Shown here piece after piece: positions 1-8,918 of a stretch of 64,000 nucleotides of DNA. A program made the position numbers and the translations under genes. The stretch is from CAWKAO01 sp963847665. GTDB lineage: Bacteria > Actinomycetota > Humimicrobiia > Humimicrobiales > Humimicrobiaceae. The notes under the pieces were generated by a model. That model made no database searches, was not told the DNA's origin, and saw only the letters and a list, made by a program, of their open reading frames with translations. Every line of letters starts with the position of its first letter. Position 1 is the stretch's first letter. The DNA lies in the NCBI GenBank assembly GCA_963847665.1, contig CAWKAO010000001.1, positions 149,529 through 213,528 of the forward strand. The letters are read 5' to 3'.

Positions 1-217
1 AAAAAATACTGGGTCAATTATTATATCGACTGACTTTTATTAAATCATTACTTTATTCTGACATAGATTATACCATGGTAGGTGTATATAGAACAGTGAT
101 TAAACCAAAAATATAAAATAATTTTTTAAATAAAGTAAATTATATTTTCACTTTAAGTGAAAAATATATTAGTAATTATAATTGTTTTTTCATGGTTGTC
201 AATAGAGGATTTTCTAT
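1..217. other. Left-edge intergenic stretch with a small hairpin
   Basis: This is very AT-rich sequence with no credible coding frame. The one structure visible is an inverted repeat with perfect 9-base arms (145-153 and 155-163, TTTTCACTT / AAGTGAAAA). It lies downstream of the minus-strand zincin gene and could be a weak terminator or an operator. The gene to its left is outside the window, so its role is open. Confidence 0.35.
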
Positions 218-580
218 CTAATATCCGAGAAGTCTGAGTTTTTTTTCATCCATACCGAAATAGTGTCCGATTTCATGCAGTACGACTTTCTTTACAGTTC
301 TTTTTATATCTTCAGGTCCGCTGCAGACTGATTCTATTGCTTTTTTAAAAATAGTGATCTTATCTGGAAGAGCAGGGCTGCGCATGCCTCTCTTTGTAAA
401 TGGCACCCCCTGATAAAGGGCAAGTATTATCTTCTGTTCAGATTCCTTCCCCTGGTTCTCGGGTTTCTGTATATTGTGCTCATCGATGACAATATCGATG
501 TTTTCAAGTTTTTCCTTGAAGTATTTGGGTACTGTTTCAAGCACCTGGATGACTATTATTTCAAATTCTTCTCTATCCAT
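218..580 (-). CDS. Minimal zincin-like metallopeptidase family protein
   Basis: This 120-residue protein carries the extended zinc-peptidase motif HExxHxxGxxD near its C-terminus: His102, Glu103, His106, Gly109 and Asp111. Short stand-alone proteins of this kind form the Zincin_1 (DUF1025) family. They keep the zinc site, but their substrate is generally unknown. There is no signal peptide or membrane segment, so it should act in the cytoplasm. It stands alone and is divergent from the membrane-protein gene at 696. Family assignment is firm; proteolytic activity is inferred only from the motif. Confidence 0.85.
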   Translation of the reverse strand: MDREEFEIIVIQVLETVPKYFKEKLENIDIVIDEHNIQKPENQGKESEQKIILALYQGVPFTKRGMRSPALPDKITIFKKAIESVCSGPEDIKRTVKKVVLHEIGHYFGMDEKKLRLLGY

Positions 581-695
581 ATCCGATTTTTATAACATTC
601 TTTGGTTGAAATGATAATTAATATGTTAAAATTATTACAGAATTTTTGTTAATATTAAATAGGACCTTCAAAAAACATTTAAAGCGGGGGCTGCA

Positions 696-1436
696 ATGTC
701 AAGAATAAGATGGCAGATCATACTTGGAATTATACTACTCGTACTTTCAGGGGTATTATATGCCGTTCATTTTGTAATATTTAGGGACTCTCACCACATC
801 TTTATTTATATGCTTGGAGATGTCGCTTTTTTACCTATAGAGGTTCTGCTCGTAACACTCATAGTCGACAGGGTCCTGAGTGTCAGGGAAAAAAGAGCGA
901 TGCTGGAAAAACTAAACATGGTCATAGGAGCATTTTTCAGTGAGGTCGGTCTTAAGCTTATTTACCATTTTTCCTGTTTTGACCTGAACACAGAAAATGT
1001 AAAAAAGGAATTGCGCGATGTCAGTAAATGGGGAGATAAAGATTTCCAGGAGGTAAATAAGATTCTTAAAAAATTGAAGTATTCCATAAGCTGTAAATCG
1101 GGAAATCTTATGGATCTTAAAGCATTCCTTTCAGAAAGAAGGGAATTTTTACTGAGGCTTCTTGAAAACCCGAACCTGCTGGAGCATGAAGAATTCACAG
1201 GACTGCTCTGGGCCGTTTTTCATCTTACTGAAGAACTTGAATACAGGAAGGATCTTGAGAGCCTGCCTGGATCTGATTACAGCCACATAGAAGGTGATAT
1301 AAAGAGAGCATATGTCATCCTGATAGCAGAATGGCTTGATTATATGAAGCATCTAAAAAACAGCTATCCGTATCTCTTTTCGCTTGCATCCCGAATGAAT
1401 CCGTTTAACGAAGACGCCTCTCCGATCATAAGCTAA
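696..1436 (+). CDS. Two-helix membrane protein of unknown function
   Basis: This 246-residue protein has two hydrophobic segments at its start (about residues 8-28 and 36-60) followed by about 185 mostly helical, charged residues. That gives a membrane anchor with a cytoplasmic domain. I recognise no catalytic motif. The ATG follows a purine-rich GCGGGGG stretch at suitable distance. It is 43 bases upstream of a transporter gene on the same strand and could be co-transcribed with it and the methyltransferase that follows. No function is proposed. Confidence 0.7.
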   Translation: MSRIRWQIILGIILLVLSGVLYAVHFVIFRDSHHIFIYMLGDVAFLPIEVLLVTLIVDRVLSVREKRAMLEKLNMVIGAFFSEVGLKLIYHFSCFDLNTENVKKELRDVSKWGDKDFQEVNKILKKLKYSISCKSGNLMDLKAFLSERREFLLRLLENPNLLEHEEFTGLLWAVFHLTEELEYRKDLESLPGSDYSHIEGDIKRAYVILIAEWLDYMKHLKNSYPYLFSLASRMNPFNEDASPIIS

Positions 1437-1479
1437 AACATCTATCGATTGGAGTCACCAGAAAAATGCAGGAAAGTAA

Positions 1480-2397
1480 ATGAAAAAGATAATAAGAATA
1501 ATCACAAATAGAAATTTTATTTTTATTCTCTCTATTGTTCTCGGGATCGTAATAAGGGATGTACCAAAATGGACATCGCATCTGACCATTCCTGCACTGG
1601 CAATAGTAATGACGGTCTCCCTTACGCAGATATCACTACGCAGTATCACAAGCATAAAAAGCATTATCAGGCCTGTTCTTTATTCTATTCTATTCAATTA
1701 TATTATCTTTGCTGCATTCATGCTGGCCATCGCAAGATTTCTTATTATCGATAAAGAACTTTGGATTGGCTTTATCGTTTTAGCTTTCGCACCTCCAGGT
1801 GTCGCTATCCCGCCATTTACCCATATAATCGGTGGCAATGAGAAGTTTTCTATAATAAGTGTAGTGGCCGGATACATTGCGGCTCTTGCTATAATACCGT
1901 TAGCAGGACTGGTATTCATTGGAAAAAATTTTATCCAACCATTGAAGCTGATACTGGTTTTTCTGGAGCTTATTATTGCCCCTCTTATAATATCCCAGAT
2001 ACTGATTAGGTTTAAACTTGATAAGCATATAGCAAAATGGAGGGGTACTGTCGTTAACTATGGTTTATTTATTGTAATATTTGTTGTCATTGCTTTAAAC
2101 AGGGAAATATTTTTCACAGATCTCAAGGTACTGGGGTTTATTATACTGATAGCATCATTAACAATATTCGGGTTATGGTTCCTGATCAGTTTCAGTCTGA
2201 AAAAGTTAAGATTTGAAGAAGAAACAAGAAGGAGCCTCATCCTGGTCGGCCTGATAAAAAACAGTGGTTTTGCTGCAGCGACTGCTCTTGAACTGTTTGG
2301 CATAAGATCTTCTCTCCCTGGTGCAGTTTTTAGTGTTTTTATAATTATCTTTCTAATATTAGTCCCGCTTCAATTTAGGAGTCCGGCTACAAAATAG
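1480..2397 (+). CDS. Bile acid:sodium symporter-like (BASS superfamily) transporter
   Basis: This 305-residue protein is almost wholly hydrophobic, with about nine or ten membrane segments. The overall pattern, including the APPGVAIPPF stretch and late GLIKNSGFAAATAL segment, resembles BASS/ACR3-type sodium-coupled carriers of organic anions. A well-placed AGGAAAG ribosome-binding site supports the ATG. It is followed 13 bases later by a methyltransferase gene on the same strand. The transported substrate cannot be read from the sequence; an AEC-type auxin-efflux-like carrier is the main alternative. Confidence 0.7.
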   Translation: MKKIIRIITNRNFIFILSIVLGIVIRDVPKWTSHLTIPALAIVMTVSLTQISLRSITSIKSIIRPVLYSILFNYIIFAAFMLAIARFLIIDKELWIGFIVLAFAPPGVAIPPFTHIIGGNEKFSIISVVAGYIAALAIIPLAGLVFIGKNFIQPLKLILVFLELIIAPLIISQILIRFKLDKHIAKWRGTVVNYGLFIVIFVVIALNREIFFTDLKVLGFIILIASLTIFGLWFLISFSLKKLRFEEETRRSLILVGLIKNSGFAAATALELFGIRSSLPGAVFSVFIIIFLILVPLQFRSPATK

Positions 2398-2410
2398 CCT
2401 CATACCCAAT

Positions 2411-3211
2411 ATGACCATAGACCATAAAATTTTATATGATACTGAACATATCTCCAGAGAATATGCTGGAAGGGATTATCTTGATCCGGCAGAAAAAGCA
2501 CTGATAAAAGAACTCGGAACCAGTTTGTCAGAAATGGATATGCTTGATATGGGAGTAGGTGGAGGTAGGACCACGAAATACTTTGCTCCTCTTGTAAAAA
2601 GTTATATTGGAGCGGATTATTCTCCCTTAATGCTTAATGAGTGCAGGAAAAAATATCCTAAAGGTTATAGTTTTATAGAATGCGATGTAAGGAAAATGCA
2701 GGTCTTTGAAGACGATTCATTTGATTTTATACTCTTCAGCTACAACGGAATAGATAGCTTTTCTCATAAAGACCGGATCTCAGCTCTTAAGGAAATAAAA
2801 AGAGTATTAAGAGATGGAGGTATTCTGTTTTTTTCATCCCATAATCTTGGATGGGAGAGACTTTTGGAAATCTTCACAATAAAAAAAAGCAAAACTAAAA
2901 AAATATTCACACTTCTTTCATTCCTGAAAATAGTCCGCCTGAATGTATTAAATCGCAGCTTTGATATGAAAAACCGCATAAATAAGCTCCGGGAAAAAAA
3001 CAGGGGACATATTTATGACAATTCTTTAAACGGTAAAGCCGGGGTCTATTATATCACTCAAAACGAGCAGGTAAGGCAGTTAAGGGGATTGGGTTTTAAA
3101 GATATTGTTACTTATTGCTGTGAAGGCATCCAAACGACAAACCAGGACCTTTTGAACCGTGGAGGCTGGATATATTACTTTTGCAGAACATCCACAAAAA
3201 GGGAAAGATGA
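2411..3211 (+). CDS. Class I SAM-dependent methyltransferase
   Basis: This 266-residue protein has the Rossmann-fold methyltransferase motif I at residues 44-52 (MLDMGVGGG), an acidic motif II residue about 20 residues later, and the DSFDFILFS motif IV around residue 100. It would transfer a methyl group from S-adenosylmethionine to an unidentified small molecule in the cytoplasm. No clear SD precedes the ATG. It is tightly linked to the BASS-type transporter upstream (13-base gap), so a shared operon is likely. The 100-residue C-terminal part after the fold is variable and gives no substrate clue. Confidence 0.8.
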   Translation: MTIDHKILYDTEHISREYAGRDYLDPAEKALIKELGTSLSEMDMLDMGVGGGRTTKYFAPLVKSYIGADYSPLMLNECRKKYPKGYSFIECDVRKMQVFEDDSFDFILFSYNGIDSFSHKDRISALKEIKRVLRDGGILFFSSHNLGWERLLEIFTIKKSKTKKIFTLLSFLKIVRLNVLNRSFDMKNRINKLREKNRGHIYDNSLNGKAGVYYITQNEQVRQLRGLGFKDIVTYCCEGIQTTNQDLLNRGGWIYYFCRTSTKRER

Positions 3212-3553
3212 TAAATAAGAAAGAAAAAGCCAGGGCATTATCAATTTTTAGTTTGGACGGTTAAATATAGAATATAGATATCATCAGTATTAAGTGGTAA
3301 AAACAAGTAAATCAACTAACCTTGGTGTTAATTAAGTAAAAAAGTAATGCTTAGTTAGCAAAAGCAATTTCAAGAATAGCTATTATAGTCTACTCTGCAT
3401 GACCAAAATAGTTATATGTTTTTTGGGAAAAAGTTTGATTTTTTCAGTGTTATTCTGTAATATTTCGAGCTAACTTTTTTCATTTTTTTACAAACTTTTT
3501 TTACTGATGATTATTGACTTTTTGCATGTCTAATATCACTAAAGGAGGATAAT
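3212..3553. other. 342-base intergenic region upstream of the DUF485/symporter operon
   Basis: AT-rich DNA separating the methyltransferase from the symporter operon. An 18-codon frame with a good SD starts at the ATG just after the methyltransferase stop (MINKKEKARA...) and then terminates. It may be the remnant 5' end of a lost gene or mere chance. A possible promoter (TTTGAT, 16 bases, TGTAAT) lies near 3430-3457. No strong hairpin is seen. Confidence 0.3.
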
Positions 3554-3862
3554 ATGAGTCACGGTCCGGCTACAGAATGGAAGGAAGATGCAAAAACATC
3601 CAGGAAAAAATCAAAACTCGGTATCTGGATGTTTCTTTTGTATGCTGTTATTTATGCTGTTTTTATCATTATTAATGTCATAGACCCAAAGATCATGGGA
3701 CTTGATATAGGCGGATTAAACTTGGCTATTGTATATGGATTTGGACTTATTATTTTTGCTCTTATTCTTGCACTTATATATAACGCAATCTGCGGGAAAA
3801 TGGAACAGGAAGCAGAAAAGACCATAAAACTTGAAAAGAAGCTGCAGAAAGGCGGTAAATAA
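3554..3862 (+). CDS. DUF485 domain small membrane protein (symporter partner)
   Basis: This 102-residue protein has two membrane helices (about 25-45 and 58-82) and a lysine-rich tail. This is the layout of DUF485 proteins (YjcH type), which are almost always encoded directly before an acetate-type sodium:solute symporter. Here its stop codon shares one base with the symporter start (TAATG), giving translational coupling. An AAAGGAGG SD ideally placed upstream of the ATG suggests strong translation. Its role is inferred from conserved association; it may help assemble or regulate the carrier. Confidence 0.85.
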   Translation: MSHGPATEWKEDAKTSRKKSKLGIWMFLLYAVIYAVFIIINVIDPKIMGLDIGGLNLAIVYGFGLIIFALILALIYNAICGKMEQEAEKTIKLEKKLQKGGK

Positions 3863-5856
3863 TGAACTACACTCCTTCTATTTGGGCAATAATAATATTT
3901 GCTGCTTTTGTGGCCATAGTGCTTTATATTTCATATTACTTTGCAAAAAAGGCAAATAGTGCGTCTGGTTATTTTGCAGCTGGAGGAAAGATCCACTGGT
4001 CAATAAATGGCATAGCGTTTGCAGGTGATTATCTATCTGCTGCATCTTTTCTGGGTATAGCCGGAATGATAGCAGTGGCAGGATTCGACGGTTTTTTATA
4101 TTCAATAGGATATCTTGCAGGCTGGATAGTGGCTCTCTTTGTTGTAGCAGAACCCATAAAAAGAATGGGCAAGTTTACGTTTACGGATGCTGTGGATGCT
4201 AAATTTAATTCAAAGGGAATAAAGCTTATAGCAGCAATCAGCACACTAATAGTCTCACTGTTTTATCTTATCCCTCAGATGGTCGGAGCAGGGTCACTGA
4301 TAACCCCCCTTCTTGGATTGCCTCACTGGGTCGGAGTATTGATAGTCGGCACGATTGTAATAATTATAGTTGCTACTGCAGGGATGACATCAACGACTTA
4401 TGTGCAGTTCTTAAAAGGTACACTGCTTATTGTATTCTCTCTCGCACTTGTCATAACCCTCTTTTCCAGGGGTTTTTCTACTGCACCTGACCAGGGAGGA
4501 GATGTACCATACCACGATCTCCAAACCATACAGATCCAAACAATAAGCGATACAGAAATAATACTAAACAATACTGGATCCAAGATCATCGAGCGATGGG
4601 ACGTAGAAAATAAGGGGAAGGAATTAACTTTTGTAGAACTGGCAAATAATGATGTAAATACAATATGGAGTGTTAACAAAGAGAAAAATGTACTGGAGGA
4701 GACCTTATTTGTTTCAAAACTCTCAGACGGTACAACACTTTATAATGGGGGCACTCTACAGGAAGAGAAGTTTTACCAGGTCGGTAACCTGCTTGATATA
4801 GAAGGGAAGACACCTGCCAAGACAGGCACTCTTAACCCCTTAAGTTTTTTTGGTATCATTAAAAATAGCGATGTACTTCTCTGGAGTAAATATATAATAA
4901 AAGACCAGGACAGGACCCTGACTGTTTATTACCAGAATCCTACTCCTGGTGAAGAGGTCCTGCGTCCGGGCAGGGTATACAAGCTTGATAGTGCCCTGGG
5001 AGCCACCTGGAAGGACAAGCTTGATTTTATCTCACTGATGATAGCACTGTTCTTTGGTACGGCAGCACTTCCACATATCCTGATAAGATATTACACCGTC
5101 TCGAGTCCAATAGCGGCAAGAAAGTCTACTATAGTAGCAATAGCTGCAATAGGGCTTTTTTATGTATTGACACTATATATGGGCCTTGGTGCCATGACAA
5201 GCGGGGTAATAGACCTTACTAATGAAAATATGTCTGCGCCTCTGCTTGCCCGGTCATTTGGAGTAATACTCTTTTCCGTGATCTCAGCAATAGCTTTTGC
5301 AACTGTCCTGGGGACTGTAAGCGGTCTTATCTGCGCATCCTCTGGAGCGGTTGCACATGATATCATGGACAGATATATGGGTATGAAGATGAGTGAAAGA
5401 AAGAAAGTCAGGGCAGGAAAGATCACTGCAGTAGGCGTTGGAGTGATCGCGATGGTACTTGGGATAGTTTTTAAAAACATGAATGTCTCATACCTTGTGG
5501 GATGGGCCTTTTCTGTAGCCGCCTCAGCAAATCTTCCTGCAATCTTGATGATCCTTTTCTGGAAGAGGACCACGGCTCAGGGAGTCATCGCGTCTATAAG
5601 TGTTGGGCTTATTTCCGCGCTGGCCTTGATACTTCTGTCACAGAAGACATTTAATGAAGTGTATGGTATTCCAAATGTTACGGCACCTTTGCAAATAAAT
5701 AATCCGGCAATATTTTCAGTTCCACTCAGCTTTTTAACTCTTGTGATAGTCTCGCTTATAACCGGGCGAAAGAACAAAAATAAGCTTAATTCACCGGATG
5801 CTGCCGAATCAAATACTGCGACATCAGAAGCAGGAACTGAAAGATGTGGTATATAA
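3862..5856 (+). CDS. actP: Sodium:solute symporter, cation/acetate symporter type
   Basis: This 664-residue member of the SSS family would take up a small carboxylate such as acetate with sodium at the cytoplasmic membrane. The N-terminal part (AKKANSASGYFAAGGKIHW) and the DYLSAASFLG motif near residue 55 are characteristic of the ActP branch. It is over 100 residues longer than Escherichia coli ActP. The extra length is a hydrophilic insert at about residues 205-385, probably extracytoplasmic. It is translationally coupled to DUF485 upstream and ends at a strong bidirectional terminator. Substrate assignment rests on family resemblance only. Confidence 0.85.
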   Translation: MNYTPSIWAIIIFAAFVAIVLYISYYFAKKANSASGYFAAGGKIHWSINGIAFAGDYLSAASFLGIAGMIAVAGFDGFLYSIGYLAGWIVALFVVAEPIKRMGKFTFTDAVDAKFNSKGIKLIAAISTLIVSLFYLIPQMVGAGSLITPLLGLPHWVGVLIVGTIVIIIVATAGMTSTTYVQFLKGTLLIVFSLALVITLFSRGFSTAPDQGGDVPYHDLQTIQIQTISDTEIILNNTGSKIIERWDVENKGKELTFVELANNDVNTIWSVNKEKNVLEETLFVSKLSDGTTLYNGGTLQEEKFYQVGNLLDIEGKTPAKTGTLNPLSFFGIIKNSDVLLWSKYIIKDQDRTLTVYYQNPTPGEEVLRPGRVYKLDSALGATWKDKLDFISLMIALFFGTAALPHILIRYYTVSSPIAARKSTIVAIAAIGLFYVLTLYMGLGAMTSGVIDLTNENMSAPLLARSFGVILFSVISAIAFATVLGTVSGLICASSGAVAHDIMDRYMGMKMSERKKVRAGKITAVGVGVIAMVLGIVFKNMNVSYLVGWAFSVAASANLPAILMILFWKRTTAQGVIASISVGLISALALILLSQKTFNEVYGIPNVTAPLQINNPAIFSVPLSFLTLVIVSLITGRKNKNKLNSPDAAESNTATSEAGTERCGI

Positions 5857-5871
5857 ATTCTGGTAAATAAA

Positions 5872-5908
5872 AAAAGACACAGGTCTGATTTTCTTTCCTG
5901 TGTCTTTT
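5872..5908. terminator. Bidirectional rho-independent terminator
   Basis: A perfect 12-base stem (AAAAGACACAGG at 5872-5883 pairing with CCTGTGTCTTTT at 5897-5908) is flanked by an A-run on the left and a T-run on the right. It can stop transcription both from the symporter operon and from the convergent LacI/small-peptide operon. Confidence 0.9.
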
Positions 5909-5941
5909 TGTTTAGGTCTGACATTTTTAACCTTTCTTTTT

Positions 5942-6043
5942 TTATCCAGCTAGGTATGCTATCAGGATGATTATCAGGGTAAAAGGTACCAGCCAGAATT
6001 TTTCAAGTATTGTAAGCATTGTATCTTTGACTTTAGGACTCAT
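5942..6043 (-). CDS. 33-residue single-span membrane peptide coupled to LacI gene
   Basis: A short frame of 33 codons plus TAA begins one base after the stop of the LacI-type regulator. It is preceded by an excellent SD (AAAGGAGGTG) embedded in the regulator's last codons. The product starts MSPKVKDTML and ends in one hydrophobic helix (about residues 16-32, FWLVPFTLIIILIAYLAG). It resembles in size the small subunits that accompany membrane transporters, but I recognise no family. It shares the terminator at 5872-5908 with the facing acetate-type symporter operon, so a link to that carrier is conceivable. Coding is supported by SD quality, spacing and the helix. Confidence 0.65.
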   Translation of the reverse strand: MSPKVKDTMLTILEKFWLVPFTLIIILIAYLAG

Positions 6044-6044
6044 A

Positions 6045-7055
6045 TTACACACCTCCTTTCAATTTAGCTGATTCACGGATCTCAAGCTCACCATTTATCA
6101 CTACCTTCTCAGGTAGCATACCTGTGTTGCCTGAAATCCTTTTTAGCAGTACTTTTACTGCAGTTTTGCCTATATCATAAAAAGGTCTTTTTATGGTCGT
6201 CAGAGCAGGATTAATATATTTACTCAAATAGATATCTCCGAAACCGATGATCGATATACTGCCGGGTATATCTATTTTTTCTTCGACTATCGCATTGATG
6301 GCACCAATAGCGATTAGATCACTGGAAGCAAAAACAGCATCAATATTGTTTTTATTTTTAAGCAGTGCTTCTTTCATCAACCTGTGACCCGACCCTACAG
6401 AACAGTCTCCAAAAAAAACAAGGTCATCCCTGTACAGGTTTTTTTCTTCCAGTGCTTCCTTCCAGCCCATAAAACGGTCCATAAAGGACCTTGAGTATTC
6501 CGGACCCGCCAGTATCATTATGTTTTTATGTCCACTATCTATCAGAAAGCGGGCCGCCTTTAAACCACCATTAAAATTATCAAAAATAACAAGGTCTTTT
6601 TTTAATCCTTTTATCTCCCGGTTTACCATTACGATGGGAACATCCAGACCATTTAAAAAACCGGTATCTCTATATTTGTCATAAACAGGTATCAATATTA
6701 TCCCGTCTACCCATAGTGATAGCAGGTCTTTAATGATATGTTCTTCTTTTTCTAATTTATTATTTGAACCAGACAAAAAGACATTATAACCTTTTAATTC
6801 CAGGGCTTCTGCCACTCCTTTTATAAGATCTGAATAATAGGGGCTGGAGATGTCAGGAACAATAAGACCTATATTTAAGGTCTTTTTGTTTATAAGGCTC
6901 GCAGCTATTTTATTTGGTCTGTAACCAGTATTTTCTATTACATCAAGTACCTTTTGCCTGTTTTTATCAGTAACAGTTTCAGCACCATTTATGACATTGG
7001 ATACTGTTCCTATAGATACTCCCGCTTTTCTTGCGACTTCTTTTATTGTAATCAT
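6045..7055 (-). CDS. LacI family transcriptional regulator
   Basis: The N-terminal helix-turn-helix (MITIKEVARKAGVSIGTVSNV) and a sugar-binding-protein-like domain (GLIVPDISSPYYSDLIKGVA, later GFGDIYLSKYINPALTTI) identify a LacI/GalR repressor that binds a small effector, usually a sugar. I prefer the ATG at 7055, where the HTH conventionally begins. A GTG at 7091 in the same frame would add 12 unusual residues. A LacI-type palindrome sits about 90 bases upstream (7132-7159), so autoregulation is likely. The downstream 33-residue membrane peptide is in the same operon. The effector is unknown. Confidence 0.9.
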   Translation of the reverse strand: MITIKEVARKAGVSIGTVSNVINGAETVTDKNRQKVLDVIENTGYRPNKIAASLINKKTLNIGLIVPDISSPYYSDLIKGVAEALELKGYNVFLSGSNNKLEKEEHIIKDLLSLWVDGIILIPVYDKYRDTGFLNGLDVPIVMVNREIKGLKKDLVIFDNFNGGLKAARFLIDSGHKNIMILAGPEYSRSFMDRFMGWKEALEEKNLYRDDLVFFGDCSVGSGHRLMKEALLKNKNNIDAVFASSDLIAIGAINAIVEEKIDIPGSISIIGFGDIYLSKYINPALTTIKRPFYDIGKTAVKVLLKRISGNTGMLPEKVVINGELEIRESAKLKGGV

Positions 7056-7131
7056 ATCTTCTTCATTCTTTTCTATTAAATCTAAGTCCACTATTCTGTT
7101 GTAAAGCTATCCTTATCAAGACGGACTTACT

Positions 7132-7159
7132 ATGAAACGATTCAATGAAACGTTTCATT
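7132..7159. promoter_or_regulatory. Tandem LacI-type operators
   Basis: A perfect 16-base palindrome AATGAAACGTTTCATT (7144-7159) has the central CG typical of LacI/CcpA-type sites. It is preceded by an imperfect copy TGAAACGATTCA (7132-7143). Both lie upstream of the LacI-family gene start, which is good evidence for autoregulation. Confidence 0.75.
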
Positions 7160-7218
7160 TGTTATTCTATATGATTGCTGGAAGTTGTCAAGAAAAATTT
7201 TAGAAAAATTTTAGAATC

Positions 7219-8715
7219 TTAAGCAGACACAGCCCTAAAATGAATACCTGCTATAGAATATCCTATGACATATGGAAATAACCCGGGGTTTTTGATGAGG
7301 GCCCAGAATATAAGCTTCCAGAAATATCTTCTTCCTTTGTTTTTTATTCCCAGAAGCCATAATGAACCGAAAAGTGCTCTGACATGGAACATCTTGAGCC
7401 TTTGAGCTCTTTTTTTAGGTGGTTTGAATTCTTTAAGAAAAGTCTTTATTCTTTCGTAGTAAGCTTTTGGTGCGTAGATAGTATCTAATATTTTCTTATA
7501 TCCACTTGAAAGTACTTTTATATCCATTTTCGGTATAAAGTTCAGAGCAGAAAGCATGGTATTGTTTGCTGGAGATTGATTTGTTATCCTTTTTGTTTCG
7601 GAGAGGCGCTGGTAAAGCCTTGTCTTGGGCAAGGCAGTGAGCATCCCGACCATAGCAGTTATAATACCACTTTTCTGGATGAATTCTATCTGTCTCTGGA
7701 ATATTGCCGGAGTATCGCTATCAAATCCTACAATAAAACCACCCTGTACCTCAAGACCAAAATTCTGTATTTTTTTGACAGACGACATAAGATCCCTGTT
7801 TTTATTATGGAATTTACCGCACTCTTCCAGGCTGTTTTCATCAGGAGTCTCTATACCTATAAATACAGTTGTAAAACCAGAGTCAGTCATCAATTTCATA
7901 AGTTCTGTATCGTCAGCCAGATTTATTGACACCTGTGTGTTGAAAGAAAAAGGATGCTTTTTGACCCTTTGCCATTCAATTATCGCAGGGAGTATCTCGT
8001 TTTTCAGTTTTTGTTTATTCCCTATCAGATTATCATCAACAAAAAATATACCTCCTCGCCATCCAAGGTCATATAGTGCGTCAAGTTCCGTGATTATCTG
8101 CTCTTTTGACTTTGTCCTCGGATTCCTTCCATTAAGTATCACGACATCACAAAACTCACAGTTAAACGGGCATCCTCTTGAATATTGTATGCACATAGAA
8201 TGGTATTTATGAATATTTATAAGTCTCCAGTCAGGTACCGGAGTAAAGGAAACATCTGGAAATTCTTCTGATCTGTAAAACTTTTTTATTGAGTCATTTT
8301 CAATATCTGTTATAAATCCTGAAAAAGTATTCTCTGCTTCTCCAAGGAAGAAATGGTCCACTTCAGGGAACTCTTCGCTGCTTGTTGTAAACAGGGGACC
8401 CCCTGCAACTATCTTTTTATTGAATTTTTTTATTCTTTCTATGACTTTTTTTGCTGATTCTTTCTGTACTATCATCCCGCTTATAAAGACTATATCAGCC
8501 CATTGGATATTAGTATCGCTCAAATTTTCTACATTTAGATCTATCAGTTTTTTATTCCAGCTGGCAGGCAGCATGCTTGAAATAGTAAGAAGACCCAGGG
8601 GAGGAAAAGATGCTTTTTCTCCGAGTATCTTTAAAATATTTTCAAAGCTCCAAAAAGTCTTTGAATATCCTGGATATATCATAAGTATATTTTTATCTCT
8701 ATTGTCTTTGTCCAC
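7219..8715 (-). CDS. B12-binding-domain radical SAM protein with DUF4070 tail
   Basis: This 498-residue protein has an N-terminal Rossmann-like B12-binding domain (about 10-140). The radical SAM core carries the cluster cysteines Cys182, Cys186 and Cys189 (CPFNCEFC), followed by the FFVDDNLIGNK segment and a C-terminal DUF4070 region. Proteins of this design use cobalamin and a 4Fe-4S cluster for methylations or other radical reactions, and hopanoid methylase HpnR is a named relative. The DxHxxG cobalamin ligand motif is not visible, which is common in this subgroup. The start is GTG at 8715 with a GGAG sequence about 12 bases away. It is transcribed alone; the substrate is unknown. Confidence 0.85.
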   Translation of the reverse strand: MDKDNRDKNILMIYPGYSKTFWSFENILKILGEKASFPPLGLLTISSMLPASWNKKLIDLNVENLSDTNIQWADIVFISGMIVQKESAKKVIERIKKFNKKIVAGGPLFTTSSEEFPEVDHFFLGEAENTFSGFITDIENDSIKKFYRSEEFPDVSFTPVPDWRLINIHKYHSMCIQYSRGCPFNCEFCDVVILNGRNPRTKSKEQIITELDALYDLGWRGGIFFVDDNLIGNKQKLKNEILPAIIEWQRVKKHPFSFNTQVSINLADDTELMKLMTDSGFTTVFIGIETPDENSLEECGKFHNKNRDLMSSVKKIQNFGLEVQGGFIVGFDSDTPAIFQRQIEFIQKSGIITAMVGMLTALPKTRLYQRLSETKRITNQSPANNTMLSALNFIPKMDIKVLSSGYKKILDTIYAPKAYYERIKTFLKEFKPPKKRAQRLKMFHVRALFGSLWLLGIKNKGRRYFWKLIFWALIKNPGLFPYVIGYSIAGIHFRAVSA

Positions 8716-8918
8716 TAAAAATCAACTCCGTATTAATTTTTTAACAAATCTGGCAAAATTTTAATGATTATTTCAGAATAGCAGGTCAAAGTAAAGAATT
8801 ACGCAACCTCTGCTATATAAAATTACTGTAAATTTTGCACGTGTTGAGTATAAGACGCTTGAGAACAAAAAAAGTTACTGATTTATAAAATAAAAAAGAT
8901 TAAATACAATTATGGCGA
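8716..8918. other. Intergenic spacer between radical SAM and phasin-like genes
   Basis: AT-rich spacer upstream of the radical SAM gene and downstream of the ku-ligD-phasin operon. A long-looped inverted repeat (ATAGCAG / CTGCTAT, near 8778-8818) is the only structure seen. No convincing terminator or coding frame is present. Confidence 0.3.

Noticed and set aside
5942..6043. Identification as a MetS-type transporter subunit
   Set aside because: Size and single helix agree but the sequence does not match the family as I know it.
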